From Microvelia longipes (lineage: Eukaryota; Arthropoda; Insecta; Hemiptera; Veliidae), in contig JACMZG010000008.1 in the NCBI GenBank assembly GCA_018340805.1, positions 55,552,155 to 55,616,154 on the forward strand: a stretch of 64,000 nucleotides of DNA, given 5' to 3'. Position numbers and translations under genes: made by a program. Shown here piece after piece: positions 25,065-36,090 of the stretch (position 1 is its first letter; the number at the start of each line of letters is the position of its first letter). The notes under the pieces were generated by a model that was not told the origin of the DNA, did no database searches, and worked only from the letters and a program-made list of their open reading frames with translations.

Positions 25065-26640
25065 GACAGTAAATAAATAATAATATAAATAAATAAGTTT
25101 ATTTCCAAATAAATAAATAAGTTTATTTCCGAATAAATTACAAAACTTGGGTTGGTAATTTGTTTGTTAGTTTGGGTTTGTTTGGACAAATAACAGTAGG
25201 ATAACATAAGACAGATAACTAGTATCACAGATTAACCTGCAATAACTATATCACATACATACTTAACATTCTTAGCTTATTTTGAATAACTATTAAATAA
25301 CATTAATTTAAGTCGGACATATCAAAATATTCTTTTAAATTATAAAATACATTTTCAGTTAGCCATGACTTAATTTTACTTTTAAAACCTTAAAATGGTA
25401 ACTCACTGACTTGTTCAGTAGTTTATTATACAATTTAAGTTCTAAAATTGAACGGCCCACTTCCATGTTAGCTAATCTATGGTATAGAATAGTTAACGTG
25501 GTTTTATTCCTTGTATGGTAACTATACTAATCACTATTACACTTATAACTATTAAGATTTAACTTAACAAATAACGACACATTATATACATACAAGATCA
25601 CTTTTAATTCCGGCTATATTCCTTATTACTTTCTTTTGTAATACTAGTGTTTTGTTGATATTTACCAGACCATACAACACTATTCCATCGTTTATTCGGC
25701 TCTGTATCATAGCTTTGTGTGCGAGAATTAATGTATTATTTGGTAACATTTTTTTAAATTTTCTGATGACAAAAATGTAAGAAGATGTATGAATGCTATG
25801 GACCATTTTTATTGGTGTTTTCAAGTTGGCTTATTATCTAAAACAATACCAAGGAACTTTATTGGATGTTTATTTTCATTTTCTCTCAGGTTAAATGTAA
25901 TAGTTTAAGTTTTCTCCCGATAAAGAAAAAAAAAACTGTTGGCCTTGTACCATTGTTCTATTACTATTATTTCTTCTTTCAAGTTCATCTTTCAGAGTTT
26001 GTTTGTCCCTGTGCGTATGTATGTCATTGGAGTCATCTACAAAAAAGCAGAGGTCTTCCTCAACAACATTAAGGGTCGGTTGCATTTTTTGGGTCTCTAG
26101 ATATGCTTCGTCGTATATATCCATAACACGAACGTAACATCTTTACTTCTGATATAGATCCATCATAACAAACATATTGCTTTCTCCCTTAAAGTAGAGA
26201 TTCAAAAAATTGTAGGCGTTCCTTTCTATTTTAAGATGTTTGGCTTTCATTAGAAAGATATCATGGGGTCCAATGCTTTGCTTAAATCTCAACAAGTTAA
26301 AGTTAGATATTCTTTGTTTTCTAGATATATAATGATTTTTCTACTACTTTAGTCACTGCCATTATGGTAAATCAACCTTATTAACTTGCATATTGGTTAT
26401 TCGGCAAGTAACCATTCCCTTCCAGATGTTCTAATAGTTGTTCTTTTACTATGGCTTCTATTATTTTACCTATATCTGGATCACTCTTCTTTCCTTTCTT
26501 ATAGGTAGGCATTACTTTTGCCATTTTTAATATTTCTGGCATTTTTAATATTTTTGGCACATTAATCAATCTTATCAATTCAACTATTATATTTTTATCG
26601 GCATAAAATAATCATCAATTTGTTTGGACCTCGTTGTATT
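25065..26640 (-). pseudogene. Jockey-like LINE reverse transcriptase pseudogene
   Basis: Read on the minus strand from 26640 downwards, broken frames carry in order: AKVMPTYKKGKKSDPD (RT palm start, usually followed by NYRPI, which is deleted here), KIIEAIVKEQLLEHLE, an SKALD block, and FVDDSND (about 26035), the degenerate version of the catalytic F/YADD box. Further on come ALILAH...SRINDGIVLYG (about 25700) and a C-terminal block with LYNKLLNKSVSYH. The first aspartate of the DD pair is kept, but many stops and shifts make it inactive. The 3' end at about 25065-25140 is an (ATTT)n-type tail. The endonuclease domain is missing (5' truncation). Confidence 0.75.
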
Positions 26641-26649
26641 TATCTTTTA

Positions 26650-26901
26650 TTAATTAAACACCTCGAGAGCTTTGTCGCTTAGAAGGTGTAACAGGAATGC
26701 TAACTTCCTACATTCCGGCGCTTTATCTAAGTTTTTGGTTACTAGATCAATATTAATCCGTTGTTTAAAAACTGTCCAAGCTTTAGCGAGATTATTGGAA
26801 GTATAATTTAACGGATGAACAGTCCCTTCAATCGTTGCCGGGTTATTTTCTTCAATTAATCTTAACAGGCGGCGTGCCACTGTTATCACACCTGACTCCA
26901 T
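26650..26901 (-). pseudogene. Ty3/Gypsy-like gag fragment
   Basis: The 83-residue frame contains AWTVFKQRINIDLVTKNLDK and RKLAFLLHLLSDKALEVFN. This matches the capsid N-terminal pattern W-x2-FKQR-x3-Y/D...KR-x2-LL-LHL-x-G-x-EAL-x-I/VFN of insect Gypsy gag proteins. The frame stops directly after this block and abuts the LINE piece, so it is truncated. The start lies after a non-coding leader as expected for gag. Confidence 0.65.
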
Positions 26902-28961
26902 GTTACGTGATTTATTATTTAAAACAAGGAATTAAAACAAAACGAGAAACTTTAAAGAACCGCCATTTTATATATATCTGAAAAAACATTTGGTCTGGTC
27001 TCTGTTGTCATCATTTTTACATCAATTAATTAATTTATATTTATTTATAGTGTATTAATTGTTTCATAGCAGTAAACCTTTTACTGCACTTTGGACAACT
27101 TAATCTTGTTCAAATGCATATATTTCTTGTTGGTAGGAATATAGTAGATGGTACTGTTTCTAAGTCAGGCATTAATGTTTACACGGCATTGTTTATCTTG
27201 TGAATTGCGAAAAATTGCTGTTTGCAAGAATTGCCAGAGTATTCTCTAAAAAAAGTTATTCCGATCTCTGCCAGTTCTCTTGTTACTATTTTTAGCTCAA
27301 GCTCAGCTACTCCCAAAATAATGGTGATAAAGCCATCTCTAACTTTCTGCCTGGAAGGCTTCAAATGGGCCTTATTTCCCTCAAAGTCACCTGGCTTAGA
27401 AAGGATAAATCAAATATAAGAGTAAAACAAAAAGTGCCGCGTTTCTCTATTCCTCGGCAGCAGAAATTGATCAAAGCATAGAGTTTTGTACCAAGTGTTT
27501 CAACGTACAGGTAGGCCAACACACACCCAGACAGCCATTAGTAGGTTGAACATACTACGTTTTCTGGAAAAAAATATAGCAAGTTAGGAAACAAAGGCAA
27601 AAAGTGAAAATTTAGAAAAGCAATCTTGAGCAGCTCGTTTTCATATGACTTTTCATATGAGTCCGATTCCAAAGAGACTGTCTTGGACCTCCGGCTGCAG
27701 AGGTGGATGCTCCCTCTTTTGAGGCCTTCTTTCTTCATTACAATTATCATACTCCGTGTAATAAGGTGCTATTAATTTTAAGGGAAGAGAGTATGTATGT
27801 CATTGGCCCAGGTTAAAATCTTGTCATGATGAAGCCTTACGCCACTAGTACACTCTTTTTTATATTATTACGGAAACTTTCATATCTTTGGTTGTATTAT
27901 CTGCTAGGATCCACTCCACTTTATCCCTGTATTCTTCATTTAACCTGCTATCTTGCTTCAACATTAGTATATATTCCTTTTGGTGAGCCGTTCAGGTAAA
28001 ACCTTGGTTTTGGATTTTTAATACAATTATATTACTTTTCCAATATGCATATATAAAAATTAGTCACTAGGTTAAATCTATTCATGAATTGTTGTTAGCA
28101 TTAACAAAATTGTGTTCTCAATTCTTATGGGATTAAAACTTAATTTCTCATTGAATCAATAAATATATTCTCTTTTTACTTAAAATGGTTTACGTAATTT
28201 AAAAGCAAACTTTCCTTCCTAGCAATTTCAGACTGTTATGAAGTTTTGAGTTTAAATGCTTTTAATCCATATTGTGTTGTAAAAATTTATTAATTGTTGA
28301 AAATCATTGCTATAAAGTATCATTTCCTTGTTTAATATTCAAATGTTTAATATTTTATAAGGGAAGAGGACGATGAGGTTTACTGGATATTCTAGCTGTT
28401 GAAGGGTCCCTTGTTGAATAAGATTTATAACTGCTTTAACAACGACCTATGTCTCGTTATCTATTGACATTAAAAACTTTATTATGAGGAACAAACTTTT
28501 ATCATGAATTTTTTATCAGCATGTTGATGCATGCATTGTGTGAAATATATGATCTTGGGCGCTATATTTATTCTTTAAAAACTTTACCAACTTTAGATTT
28601 TCATGTCAAGGTCATAACTATTGAAGACTAGTTCTTGTAAAAAAATAAATGTAAATTATAATTTAATAAATATTTCACCATGGGTAATTTCTAGTATCAT
28701 TTTATTGGGAGGGAGAATCTAGCCAAACCCTGTGTGTGAAACAGTCATTACGCCAAAGTTTATTTTCTTTTAAAAAAAGAAAGGAGAAACAAATTACATT
28801 TAAAAAAGAACATTTTTAATACATTTTATTTTTAAATACAAAGGTATGCTTAATATTTACCCACTTAAATATAATAACAATTTAATTGCCACTACAAAAA
28901 CACTAAATATAATACAACACAAAAAACGAATTACAGATATAAAAACTATATAAATCTTGAT

Positions 28962-28965
<4 letters not shown>
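26902..28965. other. Intron filler, no recognised gene
   Basis: A 61-78 codon minus-strand frame around 27182-27420 and another at 27538-27750 have no recognisable motif. The rest is AT-rich without clear repeat boundaries. Confidence 0.4.

Positions 28966-29021
<56 letters not shown>
28966..29021. repeat. (AT)n microsatellite
   Basis: A near-perfect TA dinucleotide run of about 55 bases. Confidence 0.95.
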
Positions 29022-29024
<3 letters not shown>

Positions 29025-29066
29025 ATTAATTAGATACATATAATTATTATACATACATAATATAAT

Positions 29067-29381
29067 TTATACATGAAGTCTGACATATAAACTGACTGTC
29101 CCTCTACAAACGGGACATTGTTTCTGACTAGCACTATTTAGTGTTTTCAATGCATCTAGCACAGACATAAAATGTTCGCACGGCATAGCAGCGTGAGATC
29201 GTGTGCCAATAAGGCAGACCACACATACTTCCTCATCGTCTGAGAGCGGAGACCGAGGAACACCGAGTTGTGGAGCTTCTAGGTTATTTGATATTATGCC
29301 TTCCACAATTGTCCTTGATAACCTAAAAAAGTTGTATAAGCGGTCCCTCATGTTTACATTTCCATTGTCAGTGAAATAATT
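29067..29381 (-). pseudogene. RING-like C-terminal exon of a MULE-type transposase
   Basis: The frame holds 94 residues from its first ATG, or 104 if read from a TTTTCAG acceptor at 29382. It ends with a RING-like module: C43-V-V-C46, P-C58-E-H60 and C79-P-V-C82 followed by RGTVSLYVRL. The middle ligand pair expected soon after H60 is absent (Ser63 and Asp66 in its place), so zinc binding is probably impaired. Insect MULE-type transposase genes often end in such a RING-like module, and a MULE-like block lies 180 bp upstream on the same strand. The alternative is a small host RING E3 exon. The frame is intact, but the gene as a whole is not. Confidence 0.5.
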
Positions 29382-29470
29382 CTGAAAATCTTTTAATATA
29401 AAATCTTTTAATTAAAAAATATGTTTATTATCACTTTAACTTATCTAAAGTTTCCTTCCATAACGCCAAG

Positions 29471-29484
29471 AACCCCCCCCCCCT
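29471..29484. repeat. Poly-C tract
   Basis: An uninterrupted run of about 12 C residues followed by TCCT. A similar tract lies at 63507-63520. Confidence 0.85.
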
Positions 29485-29562
29485 CCTACCATTCTAAATA
29501 ATCTGTTTTGCTTAACTCATTATAAATTACTTAATTTATGAAAAAACTTTATTGATTTATTA

Positions 29563-29713
29563 AAATAATAATTTACAAATAAAATTCCATAGTGCGGGGT
29601 TTGCTCCAATGAGTGTTTTCAACTCATTGTTGTGGCTTTCAGCTATATTATTGGTGCGGCAAGAGCTCTCCCAAACAGAAAATACATCAACGCCAATAGA
29701 GTTTATCCAGTAG
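29563..29713 (-). pseudogene. MULE-like transposase fragment
   Basis: After a TTTGCAG acceptor (minus strand, exon start 29713) the frame reads YWINSIGVDVFSVWE, then RTNNIAESHNNELKTLIG and NPALWNFI, before a stop. The order W-x-V/F-(W/Y)...RTNN-x2-ES-x-N-x2-LK...P-x2-W-x-FI matches the C-terminal block of MULE-type transposases found in many insects. The catalytic DDE part is not present nearby. How this exon joins the RING-like exon is unclear: the visible donor GTAAAT leaves the wrong phase. Confidence 0.55.
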
Positions 29714-29846
29714 CTGCAAAATAAATAAATTAAATATTAAAGGAAATGATATCCTAATTGAAGCCGTCTTAGCTAGTATAAAGTTTTTTAAAATACATTG
29801 ATATTAATAGCGTAAAGGTTTGTGGTCCCCAACTCAAGTAATATCA

Positions 29847-30341
29847 TCAAGTAATATTGATTTTATTAATTTTGGTCACTAATTCCTCTTGAAGCATGAG
29901 CTCTGTGTCTTTAGATACTAATATATACCTATCGCTTGTTTCAAATCTTCTTTGATTTTCATTATATTTTACATAAGTACCATTTTTTCCTAAGCTGAAA
30001 CCCATTCGATACTGATTATTTGTGGGCCATATGACTGTATTACGGCTATTGTCATACAAGTTCATGTCTTTATTCCTTATTTCACGAAAGGCTCTGGAGG
30101 ATTCAAATATATTTTTACTTACTACAGTTGATAATATTTGTTTATATATGTCTGCATTTAGTTTGCCTTTTTGATTTGATAAATTTCGTAATTCAATCAT
30201 GCTATTTGTAAAACTTTCTATCTTGTTAGAGCCAGGAAGGAGGCATTCTATGAAATTATTGTTTATTGCATTCTTTTTGAATATATTTAAGAAATTAAGG
30301 GTGTCAAAACCTTTGTAATAGAAAAAAAACTTAAGGTTCAT
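29847..30341 (-). CDS. Unassigned 164-residue ORF
   Basis: The intact frame begins MNLKFFFYYKGFDTLNFLNI and has a mid-part rich in charged and polar residues. Its C-terminal half reads NQYRMGFSLGKNGTYVKYNE, then RFETSDRYILVSKDTELMLQ. It has balanced amino-acid use rather than the Tyr/Ile/Phe bias of chance AT-rich frames. No signal peptide, repeat or catalytic motif was recognised. It lies between the MULE-like exons and the LINE ORF1, all on the same strand. It could be an accessory protein or upstream exon of the MULE-type element, or part of another element. Confidence 0.45.
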   Translation of the reverse strand: MNLKFFFYYKGFDTLNFLNIFKKNAINNNFIECLLPGSNKIESFTNSMIELRNLSNQKGKLNADIYKQILSTVVSKNIFESSRAFREIRNKDMNLYDNSRNTVIWPTNNQYRMGFSLGKNGTYVKYNENQRRFETSDRYILVSKDTELMLQEELVTKINKINIT

Positions 30342-30428
30342 AGATGGCGTTTACTAAGCTTTATAAATCTAAAGCCGATATATCTATAAGTGGCTCTATA
30401 ATATCGATACCTATAACTGTATGGATAG

Positions 30429-30839
30429 TTATAATGGACAGTTTAATGCGGCCCACACATTTAATGATTTTATAAGTAAGGCTAAATGATTAAAAGTGTT
30501 TTCCTTGTCTGTTTGTAATGTTATAATTTTACTGCTTACTGATTTGGACGTCTTGTCTAGCGATTGTAAGCCAGAGTAGTTTTCTAGAGATAACCAGTCA
30601 TTTTCTTTAATTTTCTTAGTTTTAAGTATAGTAGAAAGCCCCTTAGATAATCTTAGAGAGTTATTATTTTTAGTGGCAAATGATATACTTAAGTCAACGT
30701 ATTTAGTGGAGTTATAAATTAACGATGTTCTACTTTTAACAGTTTCTGTTGTGCCCTTAAAATTAGTAATACTGTTTAATAAATTATTTAAAAATAAGTT
30801 GTTATATTGTGTAATTTTGTCGGACGTTAGACCGATAAA
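30429..30839 (-). CDS. Unassigned open frame, 136 codons, no clear start
   Basis: The frame runs from just after a stop at 30840 to a stop at 30429. Pieces include LTSDKITQYNNLFLNN, KGTTETVKSRTSLIYNSTKY, SLRLSKGLSTILKTKKIKEN and SLNVWAALNCPL. It is Ser/Thr/Asn-rich but protein-like, and it has no in-frame ATG near its start, so it may be an exon or the 3' part of a broken gene. It lies between the LINE ORF1 and the 164-residue ORF. No family was recognised. Confidence 0.3.
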   Translation of the reverse strand, partial: FIGLTSDKITQYNNLFLNNLLNSITNFKGTTETVKSRTSLIYNSTKYVDLSISFATKNNNSLRLSKGLSTILKTKKIKENDWLSLENYSGLQSLDKTSKSVSSKIITLQTDKENTFNHLALLIKSLNVWAALNCPL

Positions 30840-30941
30840 TTACACAAATCCAAGCCCCTATACGAACAAAGATATTATCTTTACTGATATTATCCTCGTT
30901 CGTAGGGGCTGTTTTAGCTAATTTGTTAAAAATATTTTTTT

Positions 30942-31949
30942 TTAATATCCATAATCGGGTTTTTTTATTTCTTTTTGGATTGCATTTGCATGGCAAGGGC
31001 ACTTCGGTTCGTTTGCTCTATGGTATAACCGTTCCCTATGATTGGGGTTGTCTGTCTTTATTAGTAATTTACAGTTATGGCACACTGGGTTTTTATTTAA
31101 GTTCTGACATGTTTTTTTTTCATAATCTCCTGCACAGTGCAAACAAATTTCGCTATCTTTTTTGCAGTATTTGGATATATGGCCGTATTCCTGGCAACGG
31201 AAACACCTAGATGCGACAATAAAGTCCTTGACACGACAAGAAGTCCACTCTATAAAAACATTGCCCGAACTTAAAAGTGCTCGCCTCATATCAGGCTCGC
31301 ATTCTAAAACCCGATATACCGTATCTTTGTTTCTAGGTCCTAATTTAAATCGGGGTTTAATTGAGATTGATAGTTGCTCTAGTGGTTTTTCTTTAACCAT
31401 AGGCTTATTTTTTTCAAATATGTTGCTGAGGATGTCTTGTTCATTTAGATCCACAGGAACGTCGTACACAATTAGTCTGGGCTGTTTCCTCTTTGGCTCA
31501 GAGATGACGTACCCTGCCTCTGCTAACTTGTTGTTTATAACTTTTGCTTTTTCAGCCTTAATTTCAAGTACAACTCCTCCTCCTTTAATTGTTTTGGACC
31601 TTTTTACTTTCAGGTTTTTCTCCTTTGGTATATGAACAGCCAAAGCGTCCCTTGTGTCCTTGTTTATATCACTTTCTGTTTTCTCTGGAGAATCTTTTGA
31701 TTTGATGATCACGACTTCGTCTATTGGTTTTATTTGCTTAAGGTTAAGTAATTTATTTTCGGTCATTGATTTTTTTAGCTTAGTTGGTAGTTGAATTATT
31801 TCCGCATACGTCAGGGGTTTGCAAGGCGTTGTTGTCGACACAATTTTCATTTCGAGGTCATCAAACCTCTTATTAATGACATCGTTCATTGAAAACTGTG
31901 GCGACATATTTACCAGAGCTTCCATCCTTGATTTTATTGTTTTTACCAT
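30942..31949 (-). CDS. LINE ORF1 (gag-like, zinc knuckles)
   Basis: The 335-residue frame is intact and open a further 40 or so codons upstream without an ATG. The N-terminal part is Lys/Glu-rich. The centre has GGGVVLEIKAEKAKVINNKL and a PRLIVYDVPVDL block, typical of the RNA-binding part of Jockey-like ORF1 proteins. The C-terminal part has a zinc knuckle C249-F-R-C252-x4-H257-x4-C262, then C-L-H-C and C-H-N-C pairs. ORF1 packages LINE RNA. The matching ORF2 (endonuclease/RT) does not follow, so the copy cannot be autonomous. It is the best-preserved element gene in the intron, suggesting a fairly recent insertion. Confidence 0.75.
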   Translation of the reverse strand: MVKTIKSRMEALVNMSPQFSMNDVINKRFDDLEMKIVSTTTPCKPLTYAEIIQLPTKLKKSMTENKLLNLKQIKPIDEVVIIKSKDSPEKTESDINKDTRDALAVHIPKEKNLKVKRSKTIKGGGVVLEIKAEKAKVINNKLAEAGYVISEPKRKQPRLIVYDVPVDLNEQDILSNIFEKNKPMVKEKPLEQLSISIKPRFKLGPRNKDTVYRVLECEPDMRRALLSSGNVFIEWTSCRVKDFIVASRCFRCQEYGHISKYCKKDSEICLHCAGDYEKKTCQNLNKNPVCHNCKLLIKTDNPNHRERLYHRANEPKCPCHANAIQKEIKKPDYGY

Positions 31950-33740
31950 ACTATTTAGTCTATTATTTAGGTTGTTAAAATTTTCATAATCTGCTCGCAG
32001 AACCTTCCTTTTGTCGAATTCGGCGGTGGCCCATGACGCAAAAGATGAATAGAGTACATTAAGCTCACCTCTTCAAATATGTCGGTACATATTTTCTTCA
32101 CTGGACTGTCCTGCTTTTCCGTGTTATGATGGTTATTTGTGTGGGAGTTAGTAAACTTTTATGTCATTAAAATATGCTTCTAGATTAAAAGTTTGAATGC
32201 AAAACTTTTTTCCACATTATTTCGTTAGCTCCAATTGGAACTTATGAACTTTTTTGACTCGTTGGAACTAGTGAACTTTGGAGACCACGAGTTTTGGAGG
32301 CAACTTATAGGATCCCTTCATAATAATCACGGGACAGAACATAATCAATGCCCAGCAGCAGTCATCCAGTAGAGCAGCTGTCAGCAGTTGCCGGGGTTCT
32401 GCAATGTACTAATTGCAAACAATTTAAATGTTAGAATTACATAAAATGGGGAAGAAGAAAATGTATCAATGATTGATCTCAGCTGGTTGAGACGAGGGGT
32501 AGGGAGCTCCAATAGACTAAATAGACAAACATGCTAAACAAGAACTATATATCTAATATCAATAGCAGACCAAGTTCGATATTATTAGTTCATAAAGTAT
32601 AGAAATCAAATGCCCTTAGAAATCAATTTATGCCGCTAGTATCAATTCAACGACAGAATAAATAAAGGCTTTCATATGAAACTTATATGGATTTCGAACA
32701 CAAACTACATCCATCTATGCCCTACTAAAACAATTAACTTTATACACACAAAACGAACTAATAACAGCATGGGTTTTCCTTTTAGTCAAATTCCATTTTT
32801 AATTTGATAAAGATGAAAAGCTTTTTAGATTAGTTGATTAAAAATGACAGAGCTCTTTTCCTCCTTTCCATTTAACTCTGGACTAAATAAAAATTAATTC
32901 CAATGTTTATACAACCCGAGAGAAATATATAGTCCGTTAAAAAAAAATTCTATATCATTTATATTTTTTTTAAATGAAGGCGAGTGCTTTAATTAAAACT
33001 GCTAAGTCCCATAATAATCAAATCAATTTTTTTTTATTCTCATACGTCAATTTTGATATAGCTGATTCTTAAAATTAACTATGTGACGCAGAAAAGCGTA
33101 TATCTTAATATTAACTGTAAATACAGTATAATGTATCGTTTTAATATCGTCGGGAACGAGATAAACAGTAAAATAGACCATCAACATCAAAAAATGCTAG
33201 CACGGTGGTCCGCATGTCGGGCGATTTTCCTTTTAAATGCTTTAGTACAATTGTACAATTCATTAGATTCTAATACGGACTTTATTCTATACTTCCAACT
33301 CGAGACGTTCGTGCCGGAAAACTTGGATATCTGGTCATGATCCATATTTTTGATATGGTAGTTATAGCACCGTGCACCTGGGCCTAGTTTAACCGCGAGG
33401 GACTAGTAATTAAAAAAAGAGTTTTTAACAAAATATTAATTTTTATTGCAAATCGGTTAATGGTACATAAGACAACGTACATGTTCCGCATGTATTTATT
33501 TATTATTTTTATAATAAATAATTATATGCGTAATAATAATTTTTACGCATTATTTTTCCTCTTTCTTATGACAGAGTTACCAACATAAGAATTACATAAA
33601 AAAATACTCCCAACATATATCAGTATGTTTACTGGCATTGTATTTATTTGATTTTCTATTTATAGATGTTTCTTTAGTTACCAGAAACTTAGTTTTATTG
33701 TTCTCTACACCTTCAATACGTCATATATAGGTTATTTGAT
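31950..33740. other. LINE leader and filler
   Basis: The first part (to about 32060) is still open in the ORF1 frame; 32061-32450 may be the LINE 5' leader. No further conserved coding block was found, and the 85-residue plus-strand frame at 33083-33340 has no motif. Confidence 0.35.
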
Positions 33741-33779
33741 AGAAAGTGTTTGTATCATTTATTTTTTCAAGCAGTGCCA

Positions 33780-34650
33780 TTATTAGTCCTATTTATTTCT
33801 GGCTGGATAGAGTTAATGTGGCCTGGGCGGTTAGCATCATTTGCTCTAAGCTCATCTGGTCTCTCCGATGTTTAAAAATTGCAACACTTTGGTTTCCCTT
33901 TCAAATTAGGACCATTTTTAAAAGCATGCCTTTCAGCACAGTGTGCACAGTTTGGTTCTACGTCTAGTTTACAGTGTTAGGCTACATGGTTAAATTGTTG
34001 ATACTTGCACCGTTTAGACGCTATTACGTAGTCTTTAACCAGGATTCTAAGTACTCCGTGCTTTAACCCTGCAAGATCTCCACTCAATACCTTATTTAAA
34101 ATGTCTTTTCTTGTGTCACATTCAATTACTATTTTTTGGCGCCTCTTTGATTCTAGCTATTGGACAATTTAAGTGGTGCTTTTTTCTTTTTATGTTTTCT
34201 ATTATTCCTTTATATGAAAAATCCTCCGGGTCATAAAAGTGATTATTTAGGACTCTTTTATAGGTTTGAAGGCCGTATATTTCCCTGATTTTATTATGTC
34301 ACTCTTCATAATTTTCTTTCTTTCTGTTTTTATTAACTAAAACAAGTTGGACTTCGCCACCATTGACTGTTTTTGACTTTTTGGTATTTTTTCAATGTAT
34401 GAATTTGTTTTTTTTTATGTCCTCTTTGGTGTGTCTATTTTATCTTCTGTTCCCTTTGGTGTTTTTGGCTTAATAATTATGGTCTTGTTTTGGTAAAATT
34501 TTATGCTTGCCAATTTATTAGATTTAATTGTGTTTTTTTCTTTTATTAAAAGTCGTTAATAATATTTCCGCATAGGCGTTACGGAAATATTTGACTCTGT
34601 TTTCTCAGCCAACGCATCTATTTTGAACTCTGATATTGAGTTAGAGGAAG
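33780..34650 (-). pseudogene. Second LINE ORF1, degenerate
   Basis: On the minus strand, VKDYVIASKRCKYQQFNHVA (near 34040), then NCAHCAERHAF and GPNLKGKPKCCNF, reproduce in order the zinc-knuckle region of the ORF1 at 30942. Upstream come a VEVQLVLVNKNRKK block and a KTPKGTEDKIDTPK block in shifted frames. Several stops and shifts disable it. It is a diverged relative rather than a copy of the better-preserved ORF1. Confidence 0.65.
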
Positions 34651-35494
34651 AGACTTAAAACCCTCTCAGTATTTTTATATGTTCTTTTAATTGGGCTTTT
34701 GTTTGAGAAAATTTATTATTTTGATCGATGATTTCAAAGCTTTGTTTATTAATCAAAGCGAATTTCTGATGGTCGCACTTTTCATTTTTCAATTGATAAA
34801 AAATGATTATTAGTAGCCCAGTTTTTAAAATACACATTTAAAGTTCTTAAATCACCTAAGTTGATTTAAATGTTGTTTGCGATGGCTGTCAATTCACCTT
34901 CCATTTCTGTTTTTGAGTTTTTAACAGAATGATGATGTCCTCTTCTTTAAATTCAAGTATATATTTGAGTTAGTAAATAATGTCATTAAACTTTTATTCG
35001 AAAATATTTATGTATTAATAGATAACCAATATAGATTATTAAATAATAGAATCTTTAGAGATTTATAAAAAACTAATCTAATTAAAATTGATTACTATTC
35101 TAATACTACACTATTAAAACTTCTAAGTTGTTCCCTTGATCCATACACATTAATGGGAGACTCAGGTACCCTCTATACTTGCTGTTGCTAGAATCAAGGG
35201 TATCTAATTCTTCCATGTCTCTTCAACTTGCGTTAAATATTGTTGTATAATGCTGTTTAAAATTTACTCCATATTAAAATTGGTAACTACATAATTAAAT
35301 GATTTTTTACTTGAGTTCTGTTTTCTGTTCATTATATGATAGCAATGCATAGGTTATTATACCTACATATCGTTAATATGCATCACAATATTATTTCCAT
35401 GATTATGACCCAAATATAGTTCGTTTCATGTGGGACAACCTGAATATATTATATCCCCTAAAAGAAACTTTATAGTGTCTTTCATACACCGTTG

Positions 35495-36090
35495 AGAATG
35501 TTCACTTGCCTTCTTAAAATACTTAAGTCTAGAGTTCATCTTAGCCTTATCAGATACGTCCTTTAATTAAATGTTCATTCTAAATATTAGGTAAAATTCA
35601 ATGATGTATGAAGAAAACTTCTCTTCATGAACCGAGCATCCAGAGAGTTCCTTCTCCTCAAGAGCACAAGCAATACAAAAAAGTGTCTGCCTCTATTATT
35701 TTGTCATTGGTGACATGTCTAATGGTTGCTTCCAGGATGGGATTAGAGATCTTAATTTAACTGATGGCATGTAAAGAGTTCCATAGAAATCACTAAGAGC
35801 AATAAGTCCGCCTTCATCCAGTTTATCGCTCTTTATGATCGCATGTCGCACTTTTAACATGCGATCAACCCGCAATCTTTTTTGCACAAAATCCAGCCTT
35901 GAAATCTAACACTTGGCCCCACAAATATACTTACCTTACATACATCGTTCAGAGAGTTCGCTTGCCTTCTTAAAATTATTAAGTCTAAAGTTCATCTTAA
36001 CCTTATCAGATACATCCTTGCATAAAATGTTATAGTAAATATCAGGTCAATGATGTATGATCTTCAATTATGTATGAAGACAACTTCTCA
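35495..36090. repeat. Imperfect direct duplication
   Basis: A block with TTGCCTTCTTAAAAT, TTAAGTCTAGAGTTCATCTT and CCTTATCAGATACGTCCTT at about 35508-35610 recurs at about 35960-36080 with scattered changes, and both copies lead into TCAATGATGTATGA. The 63-codon minus-strand frame between them (35696-35887) was not recognised. Confidence 0.7.

Noticed and set aside
30923..31210. 95-residue plus-strand frame
   Set aside because: It is antisense to the zinc-knuckle end of the LINE ORF1.
31162..31635. 157-residue plus-strand frame
   Set aside because: It is the antisense shadow of the LINE ORF1, whose minus-strand frame has zinc knuckles.
33083..33340. 85-residue ORF
   Set aside because: It has no motif, its composition is near that of chance frames, and it lies between element remnants.
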